A model generated the notes under the pieces. The model was given only the letters and a program-made list of their open reading frames with translations. It searched no databases and had not been told where the DNA came from. 64,000 nucleotides of DNA from Eudorina sp. 2006-703-Eu-15. Its lineage: Eukaryota; Chlorophyta; Chlorophyceae; Chlamydomonadales; Volvocaceae. Position numbers and translations under genes: made by a program. Within the stretch, counting starts at the first letter, position 1, and every line of letters begins with the position of its first letter. Location of the stretch: NCBI GenBank assembly GCA_003117195.1, contig BDSI01000128.1, forward strand, positions 62,001-126,000, read 5' to 3'. This document shows, piece by piece, positions 22,965-35,238 of the stretch.

Positions 22965-24038
22965 CCCTGGTTGCGGACAGCATGAGCCGCGATCCAACAC
23001 AACACAAGCGGGGTTCTTCTCTAAACACAAGCGCTGGTGTGCCGATCTTTTCACCTACCCGGGGGACTGGAGGACAACCCCTCGGCCTTCTCGTCCGACT
23101 CCTCCTGGTTTGAGGCTGCAGCGACCCGAAGCCGTCCGAACACAGCCACACGTCGCTCGGAGTTGCATGACTGAAGGAAACATCGGACACGGATGTTCCA
23201 AGGAACCTCACACGACCACGCCGACTCTTTGTATGGCAGGGCAATTGGTAAGACCACACACTTCCACCGTCACAAAGGACGCAGTCGGCGTGAGCCAAGG
23301 GTACGCTGGGGCGTCCCTCCTGGACTGTCCCAAAGGAACTGCCACGCCGGCAGGCGGCTCAACAGCAGCGGCGGCGGGGTCCGCGTCGGCAACAGGTGCG
23401 CGTACGGCACCAGCTTGGAACAGATGTTGGTCGCGCATGTGTTGGGAACTGCAGCTCCTCCTGATACTTGCATGTGCGAGGCGCGTGTCACACACCTGAC
23501 GTACCAGCCCTCGCATCAGCCTTGCATTGTGTATCCTCTGGTCCGCATGGGCAGGGGACTGTGGTTTCATCCGATACTTCTTACTTGCGTGTGCGAGGTG
23601 CCGCATACCTGACTCAGCACCGCGCAGTTTGTATCGTCTCATCCGCGTGTGCGATCGGGTGTGGGCGTTACCCACCGCAGCCGGCTGCTCCAGTGTGCTG
23701 GCCGATGAAACGCAGTGGGCATTCGCGGCCGCGTCGCAGATCTCGTCTGCGGAGCGTATTGCATCCGGCAGGCCCGCCAATACGGTCTCCGACCTGCAGC
23801 CTGCAGCGCATGGAAGGCGCGAGACCGAGCAGCACACCACCTGCCGAGGACACGGACCGACGACTGAGAAGCGAAATCTGTCGAGCTCCTGAGCAACACG
23901 GGGGTGAGCCCGGGTGGGCACTGAATGTGGTGGAAGTCTGTTGCAGACCGTGACGGAGGTCAACGTCTATACACTGCGCTGTATTGCCGCTGCCTACCTG
24001 GTCAAAGCACATTTCGCCGCCCGCTTCCGTTTTTGCAG
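22965..24038. other. region 3' of XPA without a supported gene
   Basis: Two diverged copies of a Cys/His-rich-coding-like stretch begin near 23465 and 23583 (shared TACTTGC, GTGCGAGG, CCGCATG-type blocks). Open frames exist on both strands, but I could not chain them with good splice sites. Confidence 0.3.
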
Positions 24039-24990
24039 TTGTCATCGCGGCTGCCAACTCGGTGGGTGGAACGTGCCATCGATGAAAGGGCTGGCTGGTT
24101 ATGTGACATTCCGGATGAGCTGCTCCTTCCCGAATGCAAGTGAGCGACCTTCGCGATGCCCTACCTGGTCGCTGCACCCGACGATCCCCAGGGCCTGCCA
24201 TGGCTTCCAGGGGGCAAGGAACAAGATGATCGTCTTCGGGGGCTCAGCAGGGGGATGCTCGCCCATCGGGAGACATTTCAGCGCAGACTCTCTCTGGCGC
24301 GGCATGGGCGCGAAGCGGGCGCCGTCGGACAGCCGTGTTCCGAGAAATCGCATGGCACATTTGACGACATCTTGGTTGGTGCTGCGGCGGCTGGTGTTGG
24401 ACGGGACCGGGCGTGGTTGGTTGCGGCAGGCTGTCAAGGGTTCCGTGCACGGCCGGGGACGGACTTCATCGCTTTTCTGTTCGTGGTCAGTGGAAGCTTG
24501 GTGAAATGGAAGGCAAGCGGGAGAGACGGCGATGTCAGAGTGCCGGGCTGGGAAGATGATACCCGCTCGCGACGGAGTGTGATGGGCACGGATCAAGCAA
24601 GGTTCACCTGCAATTCTGTGTAGGCTTGTGGCCAAGGCCTCCCAACCAGGCACGCTGCGGTATTCAGGAGTAATGGTCCAGGCCTGACGCTTAAGATCAG
24701 TCAACATGCTATGGTGCGACGTCCACCTTGCAGCAACATGTCCCGGTGTCACATAGCTCCCAACACGACGTGCCTGTGTGGGCGACCTCCCCTGTGCTTG
24801 GCTATATCCACTTCTGGGGATTCGGCCCTCTGCTGTGCCTATCCCTGGGTAGTGGTGCCCCGCTGCGCGCCTCTGCTTGCTTCGGCGTCTGGCTGGATGG
24901 GGTCATGGCCCGGTGTGTTTTTATGTGCGGCGCTGAGGTGTGGTGTAACGACCATTCATTTAGGACGTCGGCAGCTTCGGCACAAAACGT
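24039..24990 (+). CDS. possible kelch-repeat gene fragment
   Basis: A spliced-looking exon at 24039-24139, with a strong TTTTTGCAG acceptor and an AAGTGAGC donor, reads RWVERAIDERAGWLCDIPD. In matching phase, an exon from 24192 reads HGFQGARNKMIVFGGSAGG, which resembles one blade strand of a kelch propeller (hydrophobic run, then FGG). A second kelch-like stretch, CVFMCGAEVWCNDHSF, lies near 24909-24959. The rest of the chain cannot be joined with confidence, so the boundaries, exon number and identity are tentative. If real, kelch proteins are protein-binding adaptors or actin/ligase partners. Confidence 0.25.
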
Positions 24991-25316
24991 GCCCAACACA
25001 GATTGAGTGTCAGGCCGGGGTCACAGCCCCTGATGGCCCCGGCAGGCGGCACAAGTTCGATGTCTCTGGAGGTCGGCGATGCGGCCTCCGGGCCCTGCGT
25101 GCGACAGCTTTCGGTGGTATTGCAGGCGGCCGATTCAAAACACCACGATTTTGAGCATGCCATTGCAGCGCAGTACAACTATGTTGTATGTCGATGAGCA
25201 GGGGAAAACCAGCGCGCTGGTTTCGCTGTGAGCGGGGCCGCGTGGATGGAGCCGTTCACAGTCCCAACGATATGTACCGCGCGAGCTCCGTCGCACCTCA
25301 TGTGCCCACTTTCCAG

Positions 25317-25419
25317 GCTTGAACGTAATGTCTTGCCCGCCCGAGGGGACGACAACGTTCTCCCTAGCGAAGCCGAGGAGCAAGGGGCTTACTGGAAGTC
25401 CAAGAGCCCACACTCAATG
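25317..25419 (+). other. isolated exon-like segment
   Basis: A good acceptor (CCCACTTTCCAG) and donor (ATGGTATGTC) bound 103 nt that are open in two frames. It may belong to the same unresolved + strand gene as the kelch-like pieces to its left. No domain is recognisable. Confidence 0.25.
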
Positions 25420-26892
25420 GTATGTCGTAAAATGCTCCTACCCAGCGCGTCTGCCACGTGCGCGATACCGATGTAATATCGCAACCTCCGTACAAGAAAC
25501 GTAACCTTTGTACAAGAAAAATCACCAACCCTTAATCAAATTTGTTGTCACACGCCGCAACGCACATTAAGATCGATCCTGCATAGAGGTTTCCATTTTG
25601 GCTGAGCCAGGCCACTCTGCCACCTAGCCTGCGACAGGTCACTCTTCTGAATGTGGCGTACGACTACTGCAGGTAAGGTGACACGCGTCAATTCGTCCCG
25701 CTTTTCCAAACCAAACACGCATGTATACACACTCCACCCTGTGTGCACTGCTCTGTCCCTCGCATGTCACGCACACCTGTTCTGCCTGCCTGAGAACACA
25801 CGTTCCTCGAGGCAGAGCCAACGACTTCGGTAATATGTCGCAAGACGAGACATGGTCTGCACACCCCCCGTTCGTCTCTTATTCGCCAGCTGTACACCGG
25901 AAAAGGCAGCTCGTAACACTCCATCCCCGTGCCACACCATGCATGCACATTACTTGAAGTAATCTATTTTGGACGGCTGATGACCGTTCCGCCCGGGTCG
26001 AGATCCTGTAGGTCCCAGTAACAGCTGCTAGGACTGGGGATTGAAGGAGCCGGGAACGACAGGCAGCGCACTCCAACTCGATGGATCACGGCGCACTCAA
26101 AACCTACAACCACACGCACTGATATGGTCCGCCCTGATCTATAATCGTGAACCTACAAGCGCTAACACGGTTATTTCTTCAACAAATTCCTGCACGCGCT
26201 CTTGCGAGCTGTATGCCGATATCAAGCAGAACGTACCCCTGCTCAGGCATCCTTCAAACTGTACATACTGCAGTACAGGCAGCTGCTACAGGCGTACGGC
26301 AGCAACGGAAGCAACCCACTGCAAGCTGCTACAGGCGTACGGCAGCAACGCCGGTGCACACGGCCATAACCACACTGCGAGAGTTTTACGGGCGATGCCA
26401 CACCGGCGAGAGCCGGGCGAGCCGCATGGCGAAAGCGAGCGTCCCCAAACCAGCGCAGTCCGGCGGCATCCAACGGCGGCTTCCAGGTTCCTGGATGTGT
26501 GTCCTGAGTGCGCCTCTCAATCTCCTTCGTGAGGGAGGCCCCTGCCCGCGAACATGCATACCGCCCTGATCCCCGCACCCCCAAGTCGCCGTGTTAGTGT
26601 TGCGAGCAGACACGGGCGGAAATCCATAATAGGGCTGAAGTCTCAAAAAGCCACTATCCAACTGTCGACGCTGCGAAATCCTACCCGAGCCGCCGGGTAG
26701 ATAGGTGCCTCCAGGGCCGCAGCTAGAACGCTACCGAGTGGAAATGATGGACACCCGTCAATGCAGTCCACACGTGGACCAGGAACTGAACGGAACTGAA
26801 CTCAGATCTGCGAGATGGGGTTGGCATGTAGCCATCACCGTTGCCGAGGTAACTGCCCTCGGCGCGAGTCCGTCACCCACCGCAGGACCAGC
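25420..26892. other. no supported gene
   Basis: The region is of mixed composition and includes a short direct duplication at 26283-26350. It must contain the 3' untranslated region of the C2-domain gene that ends at 26893 on the - strand. Confidence 0.35.
26283..26350. repeat. direct repeat, about 24 bp, two copies
   Basis: AGCTGCTACAGGCGTACGGC followed by AGCAACG occurs twice, separated by about 20 nt. Confidence 0.8.
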
Positions 26893-29800
26893 TCACCGAG
26901 GCGCGACCACCATACCTTCAGCGCCCACAGCCGGAGCGCCGCTATCAATCCTACGCCGCCGCCGTACCTTCTCGACCAGCCTGGCAGTCCACGACCGTAC
27001 GGCAGCGCTCCCCTGCTTGCCCCACGTGACCGAGGCCCGCCGCGCAATTGTGCCGTACTCCACGGCCAGCCTCTTGGATTCCTCCAAGAGGTCGACTCCG
27101 AAGCGCCTGCGGCCGACCACCACCGCCGCCGCCCCCGCGGAGCCCAGAACCACACCCGTCACCGTCAGCCGCAAAACGGCTCCGAAGAAGCCGCCGCGCC
27201 GCCCCTTCTTCCTTGACTGCGCCTGCGGCGCCTGCTGCGGCCGCGAATCCTGCGCCTCCGGCGCCAATGCCGCGACCTGCGCTTTCTCAACGCATACCGG
27301 CGATGGTGGCTTTGCGACCGCAGGTGCAGCAGGTGCAGGTCCGGGCGCGGGAACCGTCGGTGCGGCGGCCGACGCCGCATTGCCCGGCCGCGTCACCTTC
27401 CACGCCTCGGCCTCAGCGCTGGACTGCGCCGCTGCTCGCTGTTCCAGTCCGCCTTGTCGGCACTCCCCTGACGCCTCCCCAAGTGCTGCTCGGAAGTCGC
27501 CCTGGCCGCCAGGCTCCGCGCCCGGCAAGCCCGGCGACTGTCCGAGAGCTGCACAGGTGTCAGCGTCCGGCGCGGTGTACGAGAAGCCGTGCAGCACGGG
27601 CTGCTGTAGTACATTCACGGTGGCCACTGAGCCCGCGATTGCCGGGGCGACCGCCGCCGCTGCCGCCACCTGCGCTACGACGGAGGCGTCCGTCCCGACG
27701 GGCACCCCGAACGCGGCGGAGGGGCCAATGACGGGGTAGGTCGCGTAGCCCAAGGGCATGCCGTTGCCGTACTGCAGCGGGTGCGGCTGGTGCGCCTGCA
27801 GCGGCGATCGGGCTGGTGGGGGATAATGGAGCGGCAGTGGCTGCTGCGGCGGCGGCTGCAGCGGCTGATAGGATGCCAGGTAGGACAGGTTGTCGGTCAG
27901 CGGCGACAGGGGCTTGCTGGGGAGGCCGTCGCTGCCACCCGCCGAGGACTTGGACAGTTCGGGGACCTGCGTGAGTGGTGGTGCATGGTCGTACGGATGT
28001 ACGAATGTACGGACGACGTGAGGAATCCAGCGACGGGTGTGAGTGCATTCCGCACCAGGAGAGTCATGTAGATGGCAGTACGCGAGAGCATGTCTGCCCT
28101 CCTAAGAGTGATGGATGGTTTTGGATCGCAGCCGCGGAGGGTTCCGAGTACGGTAAATAACGGACCCGACGTGCATCGCGAAGCGTTCGTTCGTATTCGT
28201 GGTATCATCCAAAAGCACGAGGAACAATTATGATGCTAACGATACGTTCCTAAAGAGAAAATCGGGTAATTCTGGCAGCTGCTCGGTGTACCCTACCTGC
28301 AGGGACGTGAGGTCGCTGCTGAACTGCATCCTGAGCTGCAGCTCCCCCCGGCACTTGTACTTATTGCTGCTGTCCACCTTCTCAATCGGGTACCTGGATG
28401 GGAAGGGGGTGAAGGAGCCGGGGAGGTTGGGAAGGGGGTAAAGGAGCTGGGGAGGTTGGGAAGGGGGTAAAGGAGCTGGGGAGGTTGGGAAGGGGGTAAA
28501 GGAGCCGGGGAGGTTGGGAAGGGGGTGAAGGAGCCGGGGAGGTTGGGAAGGGGGTGAAGGAGGGGAGGTTGGAAGGGGTGAAGGAGCCGGGAGGTTGGGA
28601 AGGGGTGAAGCCGGGGAGGTTGGGAAGGGGTTGGGAAGGGGTGAAGGAGCCGGGGAGGTTGGGAAGGGGGTAAAGGAGCTGGGGAGGTTGGGAAGGGGGT
28701 AAAGGAGCTGGGGAGGTTGGGAAGGGGGTGAAGGAGCCGGGGAGGTTGGGAAGGGGGTAAAGGAGCTGGGGAGGTTGGGAAGGGGTAAAGGAGCCGGGAG
28801 GTTGGGAAGGGGTGAAGGAGCGGGGAGGTTGGGAAGGGGGTGAAGGAGCCGGGGAGGTTGGGAAGGGGGTGAAGGAGCCGGGAGGTTGGGAAGGGGGTGA
28901 AGGAGCGGGGAGGTTGGGAAGGGGGTGAAGGAGCTGGGAGGTTGGAAGGGGTGAAGGAGTTGGGAAGGGGGTAAAGGAGCTGGGGAGGTTGGGAAGGGGG
29001 TGAAGGAGCTGGGGAGGTTGGGAAGGGGGTAAAGGAGCCGGGGAGGTTGGGAAGGGGGTGAAGGAGCCGGGGAGGTTGAGGAAGGGGGTAAAGGAGCTGG
29101 GGAGGTTGGGAAGGGGGTAAAGGAGCTGGGGAGGTTGGGAAGGGGGTAAAGGAGCTGGGGAGGTTGGGAAGGGGGTGAAGGAGCCGGGGAGGTTGGGAAG
29201 GGGGTGAAGGAGCCGGGGAGGTTGAGGAAGGGGGTGAAGGAGCCGGGGAGGTTGGGAAGGGGGTGAAGGAGCCGGGGAGGTTGGGAAGGGGGTGAAGGAG
29301 CCGGGGAGGTTGGGAAGGGGGTGAAGGAGCCGGGGAGGTTGGGAAGGGGGTGAAGGAGCCGGGGAGGTTGAGGAACGCCGGCGCCGTCAGGCGCCTGCAG
29401 GTCGGCAGGTGACCTACCGTATTACGGTGCTACCGTGGCTGATCACCGGCAACCGCAGAACCCAAGGGTTTGCATTTCCAGAAAGCAGGTCAAGCCCCAA
29501 TCAACAGTTCGCGGGGACCGCTGATGACGAGTGTCAGCTGAGCAGGCAGCCCGGGGTTTCCTCCTACACATCCGCATCACAACCCACCCTCCCCATTCCA
29601 CACACGTTCTCAGTCTGGTTGGGCAGGGCGCCTCCTGGTCTAATCAGAGGCTCTCACGAGAGAGCTCCACCATATACCAACGAACTATTGAATCAACGGG
29701 CGTCTCCTGTATATGCTGCCCGCCACTCGACTGAGAAAGCGCCGGAACCGGCCAACGGCATTTGGGGGGCCGGGAAGCGGGACGTCGACTGTGCCCTCAC

Positions 29801-32800
29801 GACACTCACCAGGTTGGCTTGCTCCGGTCAACGTCGGCCATGAGGGCGGCCAGGCTCCCGGTGCCCAGCACCGCCGCCTGGCCGCATGCCAGCCGGAGCG
29901 GCACGGTCGCCGCCCCCAGGTACTTGTCGGGCCGCAGCGTGTTCTTCTCCCACACCTGCACGCCACGCACATTCAGCAGCCGCAGACGATGCAGACGATG
30001 CGCCGCGCGGTGAGATGTGGGCGCGAACGTTCGCGGCACTGCCGGGCGGTGTCGTCCGCATCGAAAGCAGTCCGCAGTCATTTGTGCTGTTGGAAACAGG
30101 AGGTGCCGTAGTCAGCACCCCGTCTGCCCGCCCTCCCGGCTCCCGCCCGCCAGATCCTGCGTGTTGTAAGTGCTACTACTGCAGGATCTGGCGGGAGGGC
30201 GGGCAGAAAGTGCTACTACTGCTCAGTCGGTGCCAACGACCCACTGCTCAACAACCCACTGCGCTGCATGTTGCGAGCGCCCTGCTGGCCGGCCGCCCCC
30301 CTCGCTCTCCCCTCTCGAGAAACCGTAGCCTACCCAGCTGCCCCACCCACCTCCAGCACCAGCGCGGCGTCCTCCGACAGCAGCCTGGCAGTGACCGCCA
30401 GACTGAACTCGTACCGCCTGCGACGGAATGTGTGCCACAGTGGCCCAGTCACACTTGGTCACAGCCGCGAAAAACAATGTGACAAAATAAGGCAAGTGTG
30501 GAGCCGCGCATCCCTGGCCCTTCAATCCTCCGCAAAACCCTTTCAAGCCTCCGAAAACCCTCTAAACCCTCCATGTCAACCCGTCGGCGCGGACGGAACG
30601 GGCCAACAGCGTGTTCAAGCGAGCAAAGCTGCGCCCATCCCCATGTGGGGGGAGGGGGTTACAACGCCATGGCAACTCGCTAGAGGATGCAGCGACGAAG
30701 TGCAGGACCATTACGCCAGCTCGTGCTCATAAGGCCCCTGGACTCCCAAGATATATTACTATGATTCCCCTGCATTCCCAGGGCAGGCCGTCTCACCAGA
30801 TGAAGAAGCTGTTCTCCTTGACGGGCGACACCGTGGGCGAGGTGACTGACTTTCCATCCAGCCTGGGGTGGCAGATGACAGATGGCAGATGGCAGATGAC
30901 GAGCTGTGGCAGCGCATGTGGATGAGTTGAGCGGCCCAGCCGTGCTGTGCATGGGGTGCACCTTCACCGGCGGCACATCCAGCGGGCCGCATACCCCAAC
31001 CTGACCTCCGCCCTTTCAGTTCTGAAGCACCTGACACACTCCCACGTGCTGATTCGGCCCGTCTACCGACCCTCCCTCCCTTCGACGAGACCACCACCAT
31101 CCCCAGGACCACCGGTCCCAACGCGCCCGGCCCGATGTTGCGATGCATGTCCCTTACTTGATCACGAGGTACGGCTTGGGCTTGCCGTTCCCGAAGTTTC
31201 GGCCCGCCAGCAACTGGCCGTGCAGCACGCCGTCGCGGTAGGGCTGTGACGACGACGTGGATGGAGCGGTCACGGAGCCCGACGCCAGCGGTGACTGCGC
31301 CCAGGGCTGCGGCGTCGGCGGGACGCTGACCGCCAGCGGCGACCCGCACGGCGACGTCGACGACCCCGGGGCATCGAAGCCCTTCAAGAACGGACGCTGC
31401 GATGTGCCGTGCGTCGAGCGAGGCAACGAACGGCGCGGGCGAATGTGGAGGCGCGCCGCCGCCGTCAGGCCGGAACGATATGCACGGAGTGCTTGTGAGT
31501 TGTGACAGGCGACGGCAACGGAAAGCACGCACGGGCCAGTCGGACGCGCCGCGGTCTACGCTGGTGCCAACTGCTGGGCGTGTGAAGGTGGGGTGCCAAC
31601 TGTGGGTGCGGGGGCACACGATTCTGCGGCATGGGAATCCGCTGCGCCCCTACACACAGGGATTCGCTGTCCCCGCCCGAGCTCCTTCGCACAAACGTCC
31701 GCGTGCGTGGGTGAGAGACTCGCGGGAGGGCTGTCCGTTCCCTTCCCCTGATGAGACCAGGGGACTCACCCGCCCATCCCCATTCCCCAATCGATGGGCA
31801 CGCCGCGGCCGTTGGACGGACAGATGTGCCACACCCTCACGTAGTAGCCCTCAACCAGCCCTCCACTAGCTGCTGCTGACACCCCGCACGCACCCACCTC
31901 GCCCAACGTCCTCACCGGAAGCGCCTTCTCCAGCTGCTGTTGCGCCTTGGCCTTCACCTCCGCGGTCCGCATCTTCTCGCAGAGGTCGTCGAAGCGCTGC
32001 ACCAGCTGCGAGCCCACGTTGCGGGTCGGGTCGTTGGCCGCCAGGTTGCCCACGTCCCGGTAGCCCTGGTGGTGGAAGGAGGAAGGAAGGAAGGAAGGCG
32101 GGCGGGTGGGTGGGAGGAGCGGGGGCGGACGCCCGAGGAGCGTTCGACGTCCGGGTTGACCAGCGAAGGTGGCCCCGTGCACACCGTGGCATTCACGACG
32201 AGCACACGCAAAATCCCTCAGGACGTTCCCTTGCGACGAGCCGGCGGGGGCTCTGTCCACCAAGCACTAAACCCACGCGCGCACGAGCGTCCAACCGTGC
32301 AAGCAGCAACATCGCCCTCAAAACGTCGCCACGTCACTGCCGGTGAGGTGGGTGTTAACATGAAAAGAGAGGTAAAAAGAGAGGTGAAAACGGGGGCTGA
32401 GGTAAGGTGGGGTGGGACGTTTGCCGGAGCGCGCGCGCGCCGCACCTTGTACTGCGAGAAGCGCTGCATGGCCGCGCAGGCGTCCTCCTTGAGCTTGCGG
32501 AAATCCCGCAGGACGTCCGGGGATGCGCCGCCGCCCGTCGCGGCGACGGCGCTCTGCTGCTGTTGCTGTGAGAGGTGCGCCTCGCAGGAGTTGTACACGA
32601 ATTGAACCTGGGTGGGCGAGGGCACGGCGGTTGCAGATGGAGATGAGCGACCCTACACCCATGACCCTACACCCATGACCGGGCTGGACACAGTAAGCCC
32701 CTCAACCCACGTGGCCACAGAAGGGTCAGCTCGGTGCGGTCGGCGGGCCCCTTCCCCCGCTTTCATCCACGCGACACGCAACGGCGCGCCCCAACGGACG

Positions 32801-35238
32801 GCCCGACCGCATCACACCCCTAGGGGGTTTCCAGCTTCCAGGTCCATCGGGTGAGGCTTCAGGTGTTCCGCGGTTTCCCTCTCACGTCGGCCAAAGTCAC
32901 GTGGCTCCAGAACCACGTCGGCCAACGTCACGTGGCTCCAGAACCACGTCGGCCAAAGTCACGTGGCTCCAGAACCACGTCGGCCAAAGTCACGTGGCTC
33001 CAGAACCACGTCGGCCAAAGTCACGTGGCTCCAGAACCACGGCTCCCACACCGCACCGCCCCCATGCCCACGCACCTGCGCGAACTGCTTCTGGAGCACG
33101 TTGACGTTTTCGTCCACCAAAGTCCGCGCGAAGCCCAGCACGTCCGTTGAGACCTGCGTGAAGACCTCGATGCGGTAGCACAGAGCGCTGATCTTGACGC
33201 CTGCAGCAGGGGCAGGAGGAGCAGGGGCAGGAGCAGCAGCAGCAGGGGCAGGAGCAGGGCGCGGTGTCGTCGAGATCACCCACGTCGGTCACCTGCTGCC
33301 AGCGCGCGCAGCGCCGAGTCGCGCAGGCCATGCCGGCCTCGCGTTTGCAGGCTGTTCATCAGGTCATGACGGGGCACACCACAGCATCAGCGGCAGTCCG
33401 TAGTTGAGCTGGCGCCTCACCCTCGGGCTCGATCCCGCCGCCCCTGTAACCCCCCCTGCTGCCCTACCCGTGTTCTCCGCCGCCTTGGTGAGCTGCCTGA
33501 GCAGCTGGGGGAAGTTGTTGGGGTTGCGCAGCTGGTCCTGGTGGGTGACCCCGGTGCGGCGGCTGACCAGCGTCATGGTGGCGTCCTGAGGGCCGGGGGA
33601 TGGGACATGGGAGGCAGGACCGGGGAACCGGGACCGGGGGAGCAGACAGGCAGGGCAACGGAGATCAGTTGGACCTGGCCACCCAGCGACCGTGCAGGAA
33701 GCGTTAACCGTGCAACTACCAAGACACTCCGTCTAAGCAGCCTGAGGTCTGGGCCTGGGGCGTGCTTGCAGCACGCGGTGTGTCCCCAACACCCTGACCC
33801 TATATGCCGAGAAATGTCTCTTTTCTTTTCGGGTTGGGTCGGGTCCGCTCGTTGCCGGCTGTTGCACCGGCGGCAGCGCGGCAGCGCCGCCGCGCGCGGT
33901 CTCTAGATTTCCGCTGCTATGCAGGTACCTCGCCACGTAAGTATGCTTTTTCCTGGGTGTGCCTGAGCCTGTTTTTTGGGGTTAATTTCTTTCTTCAATG
34001 TAACCCTGACCCGTCAACCTCTCCCAGCCCTAGTTAGGTTGGCTTTGTAACCCGCGGCCCCCATCGTCAGCAGCGGGTCATCGGGTGCTGCACGCACGGC
34101 GCACCTGCAGCGCAGTCAGGTCATCCAGCTCACGGGAGACCTCCACCGCGCAGCTGGCTGATGCTGCCGCCACGGTAGCTGAGACCGCTGAGGCGGCGTC
34201 CTGGGGTCCGTTAACCGTCACTCCCGCTTGGCTCGGGCCGCTTGTGCTGCTGGCGTTGTCGTGCAGTGCCGTACGGATGGCCTTGCGGATGGAATCCCGG
34301 CGGCTCTCTTTAAAGCTGGTCACCCGCAGGACCGCCTCCGCCTCGCCGCCGGTGATGTAACCCACCACGATCATGTCGCCGTACAAGTCCCTGGGGGATT
34401 CGTACACCCGCACGGACAACCGAGCGCTGGTGAGGACGCCGTTGATGGAGCGCGACGTCGGAAAGGTAAAAGTCATGCATCCCGCCTAAAGGCTTCAATT
34501 AATGTCACGTACCTGAACTTGCCGCATTTCACCGCCCGCTCCGCCTCCTTGGTAAGGGGCAAATTGCAGAGCGTGGCACTGTTAACCACGATGCGTGACT
34601 TTGTGAAGAGGAGCGAGTAGTACCTGCGCGCCACATTCCGGCAAGAACAATCGTCGTTGGTGGATGCCACGATGGACAAACGCCCGCCATCGAACCCGTG
34701 CGACGTGATACAACGCCAGGACAAGTTGCGACACCTACCCAAATATATCTTTGGAATTAACTTTTGCCGAGTCCAGAGCGCTGCTGCTTGCCTCGACACT
34801 CCAGAAAGAGCTTATCGCACCCGAAAGTCGTGCACGAAAAGCCTTGCTCTCTTGATAATCATTGATAGTCTCGATAACCTTTGCAAGGCGATATTACAGG
34901 TTGCACATACAGATTAAATCACTAGGCAGACGTAGCAACACTTTCCGAAAGAAGACCGGTCGTGGCACGCCCTCCGAGAACTCGCCTTGAAGTGGCTCTC
35001 AATGGATGTTGCTCTCTGATCTTCAACATTGAAGCTTGTCGGTACCTATGGGTCACTGATGCGGCGCTGAATCGCAAACTTGAACATCCTTGGAAAATCC
35101 TCTCGAATCCCGGCCTCAGACCGCACCGCACGTTTTACGCACCTTGAATGGAGAAATGCTCTTCATCTCTCCAGACACGGAGTCTATTGAACATAAAAGT
35201 TGGTACTCGTCTTTCCATGGCCGCAGGCAGGCTGCCAT
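26893..35238 (-). CDS. C2-domain protein with C-terminal membrane segment, 973 aa
   Basis: Fifteen exons chain in phase: 35238-35143, 34878-34739, 34623-34513, 34426-34105, 33585-33468, 33200-33076, 32607-32446, 32065-31916, 31849-31770, 31325-31158, 30862-30797, 30417-30351, 29955-29810, 28393-28297 and 27966-26893. Residues 1-430 form an unrecognised region with several predicted helices (RIVVNSATLCNLPLTKEAER; QLVQRFDDLCEKMRTAEVKA). Residues about 465-610 look like a C2 domain: HGQLLAGRNFGNGKPKPYLV, FIWRYEFSLAV, LVLEVWEKNTLRPDKYLGAA and GELQLRMQF are its strands in order. The usual Ca2+-binding Asp cluster is only partly kept, so lipid or protein binding without Ca2+ is possible. A Pro/Gln-rich linker follows, then one hydrophobic segment at about 876-900 (TVTGVVLGSAGAAAVVVG), preceded by basic residues. 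A tail-anchored, membrane-tethering role is inference. The final TGA overlaps a GTGAGC donor, so a further exon is possible. Confidence 0.75.
28391..29378. repeat. 29-bp minisatellite, about 1 kb
   Basis: About 34 copies of a unit close to GGGGAGGTTGGGAAGGGGGT plus GAAGGAGCC fill the intron between exons 13 and 14 of the C2-domain gene. Unit variants (TAAAGGAGCT and GTGAAGGAGCC) and several shortened copies are interspersed. The + strand is almost pure purine, and thus C/T-rich in the transcript of the - strand gene. Confidence 0.95.
30121..30223. repeat. imperfect inverted repeat with a nested direct repeat
   Basis: The block TCTGCCCGCCCTCCCG plus CCAGATCCTGC near 30121-30162 is mirrored at 30181-30207, the left arm having about 10 extra bases. 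AGTGCTACTACTGC stands both in the loop (30170-30183) and just after the right arm (30210-30223). It lies in an intron of the C2-domain gene. Confidence 0.75.
32888..33041. repeat. 31-bp tandem repeat containing CACGTG
   Basis: Five copies of a 31-bp unit (GTCGGCCAAAGTCACGTGGC then TCCAGAACCAC) lie in the intron between exons 6 and 7 of the C2-domain gene. Each unit has the CACGTG palindrome. Confidence 0.9.

Noticed and set aside
21805..23298. 497-codon open frame on the - strand opposite the XPA gene
   Set aside because: It runs across XPA exons and introns in antisense, has no domain or splice logic, and is low in stops only because of base composition. The XPA model on the + strand is far stronger.
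28391..29378. CRISPR array
   Set aside because: There are no unique spacers; the units are contiguous purine-rich tandem copies in a eukaryotic intron.
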